From contig CAJXAG010000024.1 in the NCBI GenBank assembly GCA_913050645.1, forward strand, positions 1-15,347: 15,347 nt of DNA, given 5' to 3'. The position numbers and the translations under genes are program-made. Under the pieces are notes generated by a model that was not told the DNA's origin, did not search any database, and worked only from the letters and a program-made list of their open reading frames with translations. This DNA is from an uncultured bacterium. Lineage in GTDB: Bacteria > Patescibacteriota > Minisyncoccia > Phycocordibacterales > UBA918. Positions 7,213 to 14,515 of this stretch are shown here, piece by piece (position 1 is the stretch's first letter; each line of letters opens with the position of its first letter).

Positions 7213-7500
7213 TTACAATTCAGAACTTAAATCTCTCCACGTCGGGTTTTCCTTCTCGATCAATTTTAATTTCTTTTTCCGAGAACCTCTTTTAATTTGT
7301 TTTTCACGTTCGATAGCTTGCTGCATATTTTCACACACTTCTACATATACCAGTGAGTGGAGTTTATATTTCTTGGTAAATCCTTCAACAACCCCACTTT
7401 TATGTTCTGTAACACGTTTGTGTACGTTACTCGTGACACCAGTATATAAAGTGCCATTCCTTTTATTCGTCATGATGTAAACACACGGGAGCTTATCCAT
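7213..7500 (-). CDS. Stand-alone GIY-YIG nuclease family protein (URI type)
   Basis: The 95-residue product is nearly all GIY-YIG domain: VYIM (7-10), GTLYTGVTSN (16-25) with the second family tyrosine, catalytic-type Arg29 in VHKRVTEH, GFTKKY (40-45), the catalytic-type glutamate in IEREKQIK (63-70), and a basic C-terminal helix ending in NPTWRDL. Such proteins cut DNA or act like small homing nucleases; the cellular role of stand-alone members is poorly known. I chose ATG 7500 because the reading frame upstream of it (to 7584) runs into repeat sequence and because TATACT (7509-7514) lies eight bases before it. It is the only complete minus-strand gene here and interrupts the secretion-like locus, suggesting a later insertion. 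Confidence 0.85.
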   Translation of the reverse strand: MDKLPCVYIMTNKRNGTLYTGVTSNVHKRVTEHKSGVVEGFTKKYKLHSLVYVEVCENMQQAIEREKQIKRGSRKKKLKLIEKENPTWRDLSSEL

Positions 7501-7508
7501 ACCTCGTA

Positions 7509-7514
7509 AGTATA
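7509..7514 (-). promoter_or_regulatory. -10 box of the GIY-YIG gene
   Basis: The reverse strand reads TATACT, followed by eight bases and then ATG 7500. It lies within the sequence between the nuclease start and the right-hand repeats. Confidence 0.4.
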
Positions 7515-7616
7515 CCTCCAAATCGCTTCGAACAAGTTCTCGCGAAGACACACTGCGTGTGTTTTTGGCTCTGGAACACTTCACCGTTGTGTTTCTTGCA
7601 GACGCACTTCGTATAT

Positions 7617-7635
7617 TTGAACTCTGGATTGCTTC
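7617..7635 (+). repeat. Direct repeat right of the GIY-YIG gene
   Basis: This is the partner of 7109-7127. Its GGATTGCTTC core is also found inverted at 7197-7206, close to the end of the nuclease gene. Confidence 0.6.
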
Positions 7636-7747
7636 TCTACGGGAACTGTCTACTCATTGGATTTTTTTTACAAGCTCAAAATATCTCAATGAGTCTTGCG
7701 AAAGTATATACACACTTTCTCACGCAACCGCTCGTCATGACAGCATG

Positions 7748-7753
7748 TATAAT
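7748..7753 (+). promoter_or_regulatory. Consensus -10 box of the PrgI-like gene
   Basis: TATAAT, with TG directly before it, ends seven bases before ATG 7761. This rules in 7761 as the start and rules out the 68-codon upstream extension of the same frame, which crosses repeat sequence and the promoter itself. Confidence 0.6.
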
Positions 7754-7760
7754 AGAGGGG

Positions 7761-8174
7761 ATGAGATTTGAAGTACCACAGTTCATTGAGATTGAGGATA
7801 AGATCTTTGGCCCTTTTACCTGGAAGCAGTTTGTGTATCTGTGTGGTGGGATTGGTATTGCGGGTATTACGTTTATCACCTCAAAAATACTCTTCTTACT
7901 TATTGGTCTGCCTGCAGCCGGGCTAGCAGCACTTCTGGCATTTTACCCTGTAAACAACCGTCCGTTTTCTGTTTTTCTTGAAGCTGCCATTTCTTTTTAC
8001 GGTTCAACCAAAATATACTACTGGCGAAAAAAGAAAGATAATGTATACAAAAGTGAAGCCCTGCCGGAAGTCGTTTCTACACCCACACATATACCTACGC
8101 CCACACGCAACGGTGGTGGCATCAACAGTCTTTCACGAAAACTGGAACTTAACGCACTGCAAAAAGCAGAATAA
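7761..8174 (+). CDS. PrgI family (VirB3-like) T4SS inner-membrane protein
   Basis: The 138-residue product begins MRFEVPQFIEIEDKIFGPFT, a clear PrgI-family N-terminus, followed by WKQFVYL and two closely spaced membrane helices (about 24-43 and 45-63). NNRPF (65-69) and a conserved-looking segment around YYWRK (86-90) follow, then a Pro/Thr-rich polar tail. PrgI proteins are found next to VirB4-type ATPases in Gram-positive and CPR secretion or conjugation loci and are thought to take the place of VirB3 in the inner-membrane complex. Here it stands two bases before a TraC-like gene and shortly before VirB4, exactly the expected neighbourhood. It restarts the locus after the nuclease island with its own promoter. 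Confidence 0.9.
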   Translation: MRFEVPQFIEIEDKIFGPFTWKQFVYLCGGIGIAGITFITSKILFLLIGLPAAGLAALLAFYPVNNRPFSVFLEAAISFYGSTKIYYWRKKKDNVYKSEALPEVVSTPTHIPTPTRNGGGINSLSRKLELNALQKAE

Positions 8175-8176
8175 CT

Positions 8177-8818
8177 ATGGCAAGCAAAAAACAAGCAACA
8201 CAGGATTTTGTACCACTTCGCGACATTAAACAAAATGTGGTGGTTATGAAAGATGGTCGTATGTGCAGCATCCTTCTTGCATCGTCTATTAACTTCGCAC
8301 TAAAGTCACTTGATGAACAGCGTGCGATTCTTGGACAGTTCCAGACGTTCCTAAACACACTGGATTTTTCAATTCAGTTTTATATTCAGTCACGTCGACT
8401 CGATATCGAACCTTACCTTGACCAACTGCGTGAACGTGAGCCCCAGCAAGACAATGACCTTATGCGTATTCAGCTGCGTGAGTACATCAGCTTTATTAAA
8501 ACGTTTGTCACTGAGGTAGATGTAATGAGCAAAAACTTTTTTATCGTTATTCCGTACACTCCAAAGACTGTCGACATCAGTGGGGGCATTAGCTCCATGC
8601 TCGGCAATAAAAAACCTAAAACTGACGACGCTTCGTTTGAAGAACACCGCCTGCAGCTTGAGCAACGCGCGTCACTGGTTGAGCAAGGACTCAATCGCAT
8701 CGGAGTACGCACGATTACTCTTGAAGACGAAGCGTTGGTGGAGCTCTACTACCACATCTTTAATCCTGCCGACATCAGCGGTTCTGCCCCAGAGCAAAGC
8801 GGGGCACACGGTGGGTAA
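8177..8818 (+). CDS. TraC-like (VirB4 N-terminal-like) protein
   Basis: The 213-residue product is soluble and resembles the N-terminal region of TraC/VirB4 proteins: FVPLRDI, KDGRMCSILLASSINFALKS (25-44), an EQRAILGQFQTFLNTL helix, IQFYIQSRRLD (66-76), YISFIKTFV (103-111), NFFIVIPYTP (119-128) and EEHRLQLEQRASLVEQGL. It has no Walker motifs and no membrane segment. It is presumed to pair with the VirB4 ATPase encoded next to it at the cytoplasmic face of the secretion machine. It starts two bases after the PrgI-like stop codon. Its stop codon is the only stop between its frame and the VirB4 start 45 bases on, as the two genes share a reading frame. The ending SGSAPEQSGAHGG looks like a flexible linker. 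Confidence 0.8.
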   Translation: MASKKQATQDFVPLRDIKQNVVVMKDGRMCSILLASSINFALKSLDEQRAILGQFQTFLNTLDFSIQFYIQSRRLDIEPYLDQLREREPQQDNDLMRIQLREYISFIKTFVTEVDVMSKNFFIVIPYTPKTVDISGGISSMLGNKKPKTDDASFEEHRLQLEQRASLVEQGLNRIGVRTITLEDEALVELYYHIFNPADISGSAPEQSGAHGG

Positions 8819-8844
8819 GTACTACACATACCACCACACAACAC

Positions 8845-8853
8845 TGCTATAAT
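8845..8853 (+). promoter_or_regulatory. Extended consensus -10 box of virB4
   Basis: TGC-TATAAT is the best promoter element in the window. It ends ten bases before ATG 8864, leaving at most a leader of a few bases with no Shine-Dalgarno sequence. It supports virB4 being a separate transcription start rather than a readthrough product of the upstream frame. Confidence 0.6.
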
Positions 8854-8863
8854 AGGCGTACCT

Positions 8864-10678
8864 ATGGGTATTTTAGATTTCCTACAACCAACCCCTAAAA
8901 AAGCTGGGGGTGATTCTTCTGCACCAATGCCAGATGTTTCTGATGCGCTACTCACACTTGAAGACGTCGTTGCTCCCTCAGGTGTTGAGATAGGGCAACG
9001 CACCATAAACATAAGCGGCACCTACGCTCGCACGTTTTTTACCATTTCTTATCCACGATATCTCAACGACGGATGGCTTGAGCCAATCCTCGATATGGAA
9101 AAGGAAATGGACGTCTCTATTTTTATACATCCAATTGACACTGCTGACACCCTCAAGAAGTTTCAAAAGAAAGTAGCTGAAGTACAAAGCCAGATCAACT
9201 CACGCGCTGAGCAGGGGATGGTGCGTGATCCACAACTGGAAGCAGCGTATCGCAACCTTGAAGATTTGCGTGATAAGCTCCAGCAAGCAGAAGAGAAGCT
9301 GTTCAATGTCGGTCTCTATGTAACTATCTACAGCGAAACGGAAGCGGAACTGAACAAAACTGAAAACGAAATCAAAAATATTCTTGACGCGCGACTTATC
9401 TACCTGAAGCCGGCACAATTCCAGCAGTCGCAAGGTATCACGAGCACCTTGCCATTTATGGACGACCAGCTTTTGGTACACAGCAAGTTTAACTCATCCC
9501 CACTTTCGAGCTTCTTTCCCTTTACCTCATTTGACCTCACCTCAGACACTGGCATTCTCTACGGCATCAACCGCCACAACTCATCTTTAGTACTGTTCGA
9601 CCGCTACCAACTAACCAACTACAACTCAGTAACCTTTGCTACCTCTGGTGCAGGGAAGTCATACACCACCAAGCTTGAGATTCTTCGATCACTCATGTTT
9701 GGTACTGAGGTAATTGTCATTGACCCTGAGCGGGAGTATGAATACCTTGCCGAAGCTACCGGTGGTCGCTTTTTTAATATCTCACTTTCTTCTTCACACC
9801 ACATCAATCCGTTCGACCTACCCGTACCACAAGAAGACGAAAACCCCGAAGACGTATTACGAAGTCACACTATTGAACTTATCGGTCTCTTTCGTCTCAT
9901 GCTTGGCGGTCTCTCTGCAGAAGAGGAGACGCTGATCGACCACGCCATTCGTGAAACCTATTCACTGAAAGACATCACCGGATCAGCAAACTTTGCAGAA
10001 CTTGAGGCACCACTGCTTTCCGACTTTGAAATGGTACTTGCTGGTATGGAGGGGAGTGCATCACTCATTTCACGCCTGCAGAAGTACACCTCAGGTACCT
10101 GGTCAGGTTTTATGAACAAATCAACCAACGTCGATATTAACCAAAAGTTCATCGTGTTCTCATTGCGCGATATGGAAGATGAGCTCAAGACCGTTGCAAT
10201 GTACATCATCACGCACCACATCTGGGGGGCAATTCGTCGCCGACTTACAAAGCGACTTCTGGTCATTGACGAGGCGTGGTGGATGATGAAAAGTGAAGAT
10301 ACTGCATCGTTCCTCTTTATGCTTGCCAAGCGTGGTCGTAAGTATTACCTTGGGCTCTCAACCATCACCCAAGACGTAGATGACTTTTTACGCTCGCCGT
10401 ATGGAGTGCCTATGATCACCAACTCATCGTTGCAACTTTTAATGAAGCAGTCACCAACAGCAATTGATAATATTCAGAATACCTTTAACCTTACCGACGA
10501 AGAAAAATTCTTGCTCCTTGAATCGAGCGTAGGGGAGGGCATCTTCTTTGCGGGTCTCAAACACGTCGCAATCCGTGTCATTGCTTCATACACTGAAGAT
10601 CAAATCATCACCTCTGACCCCTCACAGATCTTACAAATTAAAAAAGCGCGTGAAGAACTACGCGCTTCACAAACATAG
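8864..10678 (+). CDS. virB4: VirB4-family type IV secretion ATPase
   Basis: VirB4 ATPases energise assembly and transport in type IV secretion and conjugation systems at the cytoplasmic membrane. The 604-residue product has an N-terminal domain (about 43-230) that includes TYARTFFTISYPRYLNDGW and a coiled-coil-like stretch (95-175), then ILYGINRHNSSLVLFDRY (231-248), Walker A FATSGAGKSYTTK (258-270), VIDPEREYEYL (285-295), HHINPFDLP (312-320), Walker B LLVIDEAWWMM (465-475), and the downstream TQDVDDF motif (502-508). All nucleotide-binding residues are intact. It is shorter than the roughly 800 residues of VirB4 from Agrobacterium, and the missing N-terminal material may be supplied by the TraC-like protein just upstream. 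It is followed after three bases by a membrane protein gene. Confidence 0.95.
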   Translation: MGILDFLQPTPKKAGGDSSAPMPDVSDALLTLEDVVAPSGVEIGQRTINISGTYARTFFTISYPRYLNDGWLEPILDMEKEMDVSIFIHPIDTADTLKKFQKKVAEVQSQINSRAEQGMVRDPQLEAAYRNLEDLRDKLQQAEEKLFNVGLYVTIYSETEAELNKTENEIKNILDARLIYLKPAQFQQSQGITSTLPFMDDQLLVHSKFNSSPLSSFFPFTSFDLTSDTGILYGINRHNSSLVLFDRYQLTNYNSVTFATSGAGKSYTTKLEILRSLMFGTEVIVIDPEREYEYLAEATGGRFFNISLSSSHHINPFDLPVPQEDENPEDVLRSHTIELIGLFRLMLGGLSAEEETLIDHAIRETYSLKDITGSANFAELEAPLLSDFEMVLAGMEGSASLISRLQKYTSGTWSGFMNKSTNVDINQKFIVFSLRDMEDELKTVAMYIITHHIWGAIRRRLTKRLLVIDEAWWMMKSEDTASFLFMLAKRGRKYYLGLSTITQDVDDFLRSPYGVPMITNSSLQLLMKQSPTAIDNIQNTFNLTDEEKFLLLESSVGEGIFFAGLKHVAIRVIASYTEDQIITSDPSQILQIKKAREELRASQT

Positions 10679-10681
10679 CCT

Positions 10682-11377
10682 ATGGTTGTGCAGGCAGTAG
10701 TGATTGGTACCGCGCGCGCGACAACTGTCGCAGCTAAGACGGGTGTAAAAGCTGGACAAACTGCAGTAAAAGCAGGGCGTGCTGCATCACGTTCAACAAG
10801 AGCAGGGGCGCAAGCAGCCTCACGGGCAGGGCACGGTGCACGCAGCATATCTCGACCGATGCGACGAAACAATCGGAAAAACTCTGTGCAACAAGGTCGC
10901 TCAAATAGTCAAACGCTCCAAAACCACCCGCTATATAAAGCAGGGCGTAAATACGCAAAAGTACGGCACAAAATAAAGCAGACCACAAACACCATGAAAG
11001 GTTTGACACTCTCCTCTTTTCTGCTCGGTTTTTATCTCATGCAACTAACACTGGCTTTTATTTCCCTCATTTCGTTTAAGGTGATGGCTGGAACTGGTTT
11101 TTGGGCATGGTTCGGTGAAAATGTTTATGGGGCAAAGACTATAGCGGCAGGAATTTACTGGGTAAGCTGGGCAGCATATGCGGGATTGGGCACAGGTCTT
11201 CTTTTTGTTACCGCCATTGTTTGTATCTTTGTGTACCGACTGCAGGTTTTCCGACACAGTAGTGTCCTGTTCATGTTTAGTATAAGTCTGTGGGGATACT
11301 GGGCACCGTTTTTCATGCTCATGTTTTTTCCCTGGGCAGTTATTTGGCTTTGGGCAACCATCTTTGCGCAAAAATAG
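10682..11377 (+). CDS. Multi-pass membrane protein with a basic, Ala-rich N-terminal tail
   Basis: The family is not recognised. Residues 1-105 of the 231-residue product are strongly basic and rich in Ala, Arg, Lys, Gly and Ser, with repeated KAG/RAG/SRAG units much like a histone H1 tail. The C-terminal half holds hydrophobic segments near 110-133, 153-186 and 193-227, consistent with about four membrane passes. The tail would face the cytoplasm by the positive-inside rule, so it could contact nucleic acid or acidic partners such as the ATPase. It starts three bases after the virB4 stop with no ribosome binding site, so it is probably translated by coupling and belongs to the secretion complex. 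Confidence 0.75.
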   Translation: MVVQAVVIGTARATTVAAKTGVKAGQTAVKAGRAASRSTRAGAQAASRAGHGARSISRPMRRNNRKNSVQQGRSNSQTLQNHPLYKAGRKYAKVRHKIKQTTNTMKGLTLSSFLLGFYLMQLTLAFISLISFKVMAGTGFWAWFGENVYGAKTIAAGIYWVSWAAYAGLGTGLLFVTAIVCIFVYRLQVFRHSSVLFMFSISLWGYWAPFFMLMFFPWAVIWLWATIFAQK

Positions 11378-11410
11378 CACACAGGATGCAAGGAACAGAA
11401 CCAAGGCACA

Positions 11411-11419
11411 TGCTATGCT
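11411..11419 (+). promoter_or_regulatory. Extended -10 box of the 11426 gene
   Basis: TGC-TATGCT ends six bases before ATG 11426, the same layout as at 1308-1316 and 8845-8853. It begins a new two-gene unit. Confidence 0.5.
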
Positions 11420-11425
11420 AGTAAT

Positions 11426-12397
11426 ATGAAGCGCATTATTACGTTATTTGTTTTCGGTGTATTTTTTGTGTCTTTGACACACACTACATTTGCACAATTC
11501 TCAAGCGCACCAGGTGTTGGCGGAGTGTCACTTGAACTCTCTCCCCGTTACCCAGAACCAGGTGAACAAGTACGCATCACCATAAACGACTACACACTTA
11601 ACACCAACGGCGCGACCAATGCATGGTTTATTGATGGTATTGAACTTACAAACGCCGCAAACGAACGCTCTATTCTCATTACTGCAGGAGAACTTGGCAG
11701 CACAACTGAAGTTGTCGAAGTCACCACACTTGCAAGTGGTGTAGAATTACAATCAAAAGTTGTCATTGAACCGGTGCGTGTTGATATGTTGGTAGAAGCC
11801 GACACCATAACACCAGCCTTTTACAAAGGACGATCAGTACCCGCAGAAGGGAGTCTCGTGCGTGTAACTGCGCTCCCATTTGAAAGTACTACAAAAAGTC
11901 CAAGCTCATACGCATACACCTGGAAAGTGCGTAATAAAGTTATCAGCGGAGGTTCACGTTTTGGGAAAAACAGCATTTCGTTCACCTCTGATTTTGGAAA
12001 AAATATCCCCGTTTCAGTTGAAGTATATGACGATCGTGGCAACATTGTAACAAGTGAGTCCACCGTGGTTCCGCTCGCAGACCCTGAACTATACTTTTAT
12101 GAAGTTAATCCACTGCGTGGTGTTGCTGAACATATTATCGGTAGCAATTACACCTTTATTGGAGACGAAATCAAAGTACGTGCTGAACCATACTTTATTG
12201 ACCGAGCACTCCTTGCACAAAATCCATATATTGAATGGAAGCTAAATAATCGCACCATACAGAACCCAAGCACCGACCCGCAAGAGATCACCCTTCGAAA
12301 AGAAGGAGATCGTGGCTCATTTCAAATTGAGTTCCACATCCGCAACCTACAGCAACTTCTACAAGGTGTTAAAGACTCAATCACTATTTCTTTCTAG
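11426..12397 (+). CDS. Secreted protein with Ig-like/PKD-like beta domains
   Basis: The 323-residue product has a classical signal peptide (MKRIITLFVFGVFFVSLTHT onward, probable cleavage after residue 23). The mature part has the alternating beta-strand composition of Ig-like or PKD-like repeats: a first unit from SPRYPEPGEQVRIT (about 39) to about 110, a second around YAYTWKVRNK with a Trp and a later FTSDFGKNIPVSVEVYD segment (about 155-205), and a third from about 212 around LYFYEVNPLRG to the end. There are no cysteines in the mature chain that I can see and no membrane anchor or sorting signal. It lies three bases before the first pilin-like gene, so it may be a surface partner or chaperone-like factor of that pilin. 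Confidence 0.75.
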   Translation: MKRIITLFVFGVFFVSLTHTTFAQFSSAPGVGGVSLELSPRYPEPGEQVRITINDYTLNTNGATNAWFIDGIELTNAANERSILITAGELGSTTEVVEVTTLASGVELQSKVVIEPVRVDMLVEADTITPAFYKGRSVPAEGSLVRVTALPFESTTKSPSSYAYTWKVRNKVISGGSRFGKNSISFTSDFGKNIPVSVEVYDDRGNIVTSESTVVPLADPELYFYEVNPLRGVAEHIIGSNYTFIGDEIKVRAEPYFIDRALLAQNPYIEWKLNNRTIQNPSTDPQEITLRKEGDRGSFQIEFHIRNLQQLLQGVKDSITISF

Positions 12398-12400
12398 GTT

Positions 12401-13270
12401 ATGCGTATTTCATTTATCCACCTCCTGTGCCTCACCCTCCTGCTGCTGCCAAGCGTGGTATTTAGTCAAAATGTCAACGCCGAACAGGCTGCAGCAGAAC
12501 AGTTTGTCCCGTTAGTGGGCATTCCGTTTATTGAAGGAGAGAAGGTAAGTACCTTTGGTGACTATGTAAATGCATTTTATTATGCGTCTATTAGTATTGC
12601 TGCCTTTTTGGCAGTAATACGCATTATCTTTGCGGGAGTGAAGTATATGCTTTCTGATATTGTTACCACCAAACAAGATGCAAAGAAGGATATACGTTCA
12701 GCGTTGCTTGGACTGCTGATTGTGGTTGGTGCGGTACTTATTTTAAATACAATCAATACCAACCTCACAACAATTCGTTTGTTTTCTAATGCGCCGAGTC
12801 CGAGTATTGTGGGGGATCCTGGAATACTACCAACACCTCCGCCAACCATGACTGCTGGCGACACTATTAGAGCTTGTACACGATTTGAGTCACAAGAGGC
12901 ATGTGAATCATTTTGTATAGAAAATAATGGCACAATTATTACAGAGGGTGTGATACGCAATAACAGCCTACGGTATGAAGGAATGACACTTTGCCTCTAT
13001 AGACCAGAACTAGAAGGTGATACTCCCATATCACCAACAGTAACCATTAACGAAGAACTTGTTTATACACTGGATGAAGTGTATGCACTTCAGCGGGAAC
13101 TTGCTGCCCAAGAGATACTCGTTTTTCCCATTAGGCAAATCCTGAACAGCAACAGGGAGCAGGAGGCTTCAATATGCACCACACGCAATGGTACCCCCTA
13201 TTTTATTGAGGTTTCAAACAACAACATAGGAATAGCCAATCCACGTCATATTGTGTGTGTAAAGAACTAA
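12401..13270 (+). CDS. T4SS pilin-like protein, copy 1, with Cys-rich C-terminal domain
   Basis: The 289-residue product has a signal peptide (1-22), a short polar segment, two hydrophobic helices (about 59-82 and 101-119) separated by a charged loop (KQDAKKDIRS), and then a polar C-terminal domain of about 150 residues. The signal peptide plus two-helix layout is that of VirB2/TrbC-type pilins and of the CPR T4SS pilin family. Ordinary pilins stop after the second helix, so the tail is an extra domain. The tail has six cysteines (159, 168, 172, 198, 259, 286), probably disulfide-bonded outside the cell. Residues 12-141 are identical to those of the pilin-like protein at 14488, encoded by identical DNA. 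It starts three bases after the Ig-like gene without a ribosome binding site. Confidence 0.85.
   Translation: MRISFIHLLCLTLLLLPSVVFSQNVNAEQAAAEQFVPLVGIPFIEGEKVSTFGDYVNAFYYASISIAAFLAVIRIIFAGVKYMLSDIVTTKQDAKKDIRSALLGLLIVVGAVLILNTINTNLTTIRLFSNAPSPSIVGDPGILPTPPPTMTAGDTIRACTRFESQEACESFCIENNGTIITEGVIRNNSLRYEGMTLCLYRPELEGDTPISPTVTINEELVYTLDEVYALQRELAAQEILVFPIRQILNSNREQEASICTTRNGTPYFIEVSNNNIGIANPRHIVCVKN
12432..12819 (+). repeat. 388-bp exact direct repeat, copy 1
   Basis: I compared this segment line by line with 14534-14921 (offset 2102) and saw no mismatch, including at third codon positions. It covers codon 12 of the signal peptide through the GDP codons after the second membrane helix. Similarity stops abruptly at both ends: C/T at 12431/14533 and T/G at 12820/14922. 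Confidence 0.93.
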
Positions 13271-13324
13271 AAAACCAAACAAATGTTTTCAACCATACAC
13301 ACAAAAAAACACACAACCTCACGA

Positions 13325-13330
13325 TATACT
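13325..13330 (+). promoter_or_regulatory. -10 box of the propeller-like gene
   Basis: TATACT ends six bases before ATG 13337, with no TG extension and no clear -35. It is in the only gap (66 bp) between the pilin copies that is free of coding sequence. Confidence 0.5.
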
Positions 13331-13336
13331 TAAACC

Positions 13337-14515
13337 ATGAACCGACCACTGATTATCACCATCGGTATTGTTGTAATCCTGTTTGTACTTGGGCTTTGGG
13401 TATATCTACTACTGTTTGGTACCCCCAATAATAGTGGAGAAGTATTTTCAAACTTAGGCTTCAAACTATCACCACAAGAGGTAACCATTACTCCTCCTGT
13501 TGCCGACGTACCACTTCCAGAAACCACCGTAGACACCACTGGAGAAGCGTTACGTCAATTGACCACCCGACCAGTTGCAGGATTCATTTTTATAAATACT
13601 GCCTCAAGTAGCATGGTTCGCTACGCTGAACGAGGCACGGGATATATATATGAGATAGATCTCACAACAGGAAAGGAAGAAAGTCTTTCTCGCACCACCA
13701 TCCCCCAGGTGGCGGAAGCGGTATTCAGCCCCAGTGGTGACACGGTCGCACTGACATCCTATAACCAATATGTTACGAGTGTGTTTGTAGGCACACTTGG
13801 AGAAGAAATTAATCTTGAAGGCATTCAGTTACAACCAGGAGCAGAAAATATCTCATTCGCATCAGACGAAGATGTGCTCTATACAGTTGGTAGTAATGGC
13901 ACCACAAAAGGATACCGACACAATATAACCACACAGAGTCGAAGTGAAGTTTTCTCTTTTAACTACAGTAATATTGATGTGGGGTGGGGTAGCAACCTAG
14001 ACGATATCTATATTGCAACCAAACCGTCACAGAATCTTGAGGGATATATATATAAAACAGAAAATAACACCCTTACTCCTATTACACCCCCTGCACGGGG
14101 ACTTTCCGCACTCTATAGCAACAACAACATCATCACCACATTTGTACAAAGTGACAAATATAAGTCTGTATCGCAAAGTAGCAATGGAGCGCGAAACCCG
14201 CTTCCTATACTCGCTTTAAAAGAAAAATGTGATTTTGATGTATTTGCCAAAGATTATGTGTGGTGTGCTGCACCCGCGACTATAACCAATGCTGATTTTG
14301 CAGAAGATTGGTACAAAGGAATCACAACCTCAAACGACCTGCTCTGGCTTGTGAACATACCTGAGGGCGAAGCACAACTCTATGCAAACTTCCAGGACCT
14401 TAGTGGCCGTATTATTGATGTAAGTGAGATAGCTATCAACAGTGACGGCACTGCACTTTCGTTTACCAATAAACTTGACCACACACTATGGCTCTACGCT
14501 CTTACAGCAGAATAA
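13337..14515 (+). CDS. Membrane-anchored protein, probably a beta-propeller
   Basis: The 392-residue product has an N-terminal membrane anchor (about 5-27) and an extracytoplasmic body of about 330 residues built of short beta-like blocks: GTGYIYEIDLTTGKE, FSPSGDTVALTSYN, FASDEDVLYTVGSNGTTKGY, and a late block SDGTALSFTNKLDHTLWLY. The recurring pattern of hydrophobic strands with S-P-S/D-G-D-x-L/V turns is that of TolB/WD40-like propellers. The exact blade number cannot be counted by eye, and no catalytic motif was seen. It lies between the two pilin-like genes and overlaps the second by 28 bases, so it is probably made together with that pilin and may display or check it at the cell surface. 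A KCDFDV...VWCAAP segment has two cysteines that could pair. Confidence 0.75.
   Translation: MNRPLIITIGIVVILFVLGLWVYLLLFGTPNNSGEVFSNLGFKLSPQEVTITPPVADVPLPETTVDTTGEALRQLTTRPVAGFIFINTASSSMVRYAERGTGYIYEIDLTTGKEESLSRTTIPQVAEAVFSPSGDTVALTSYNQYVTSVFVGTLGEEINLEGIQLQPGAENISFASDEDVLYTVGSNGTTKGYRHNITTQSRSEVFSFNYSNIDVGWGSNLDDIYIATKPSQNLEGYIYKTENNTLTPITPPARGLSALYSNNNIITTFVQSDKYKSVSQSSNGARNPLPILALKEKCDFDVFAKDYVWCAAPATITNADFAEDWYKGITTSNDLLWLVNIPEGEAQLYANFQDLSGRIIDVSEIAINSDGTALSFTNKLDHTLWLYALTAE

Larger units (their letters stand above)
7065..7660. mobile_element. Repeat-built island carrying a GIY-YIG nuclease gene
   Basis: This stretch interrupts the plus-strand locus and is made of short repeats around one minus-strand gene. 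Left of the gene, 7065-7089 and 7182-7210 form an imperfect inverted repeat (TTCTGGATcGCTTCAC type). Copies of a GAACTCTGGAxTGCTTC motif lie in direct orientation on both sides (7109-7127 and 7617-7635). An AAGACACACTGxGTGTG block occurs at 7091-7107 and 7545-7561. A 13-base block at 7167-7179 recurs inverted at 7600-7612. GIY-YIG genes of this URI-like type embedded in such GGATTGCTTC repeats are known from many bacterial genomes, but no transposase or clear target duplication is seen. Boundaries are approximate. Confidence 0.45.

Noticed and set aside
7501..7584. 28-codon N-terminal extension of the GIY-YIG gene
   Set aside because: It is encoded by repeat DNA and lies upstream of a -10 box. 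The family domain begins right after Met at 7500.
7641..7695. Hairpin ACTCATTG ... CAATGAGT as a terminator
   Set aside because: An 8-bp stem with a loop of about 27 bases and the T-run inside the loop is not a credible terminator.
7557..7760. 68-codon upstream extension of the PrgI-like frame
   Set aside because: It crosses the repeat island and the TATAAT promoter. PrgI-family proteins start at the MRFEVPQ sequence at 7761.
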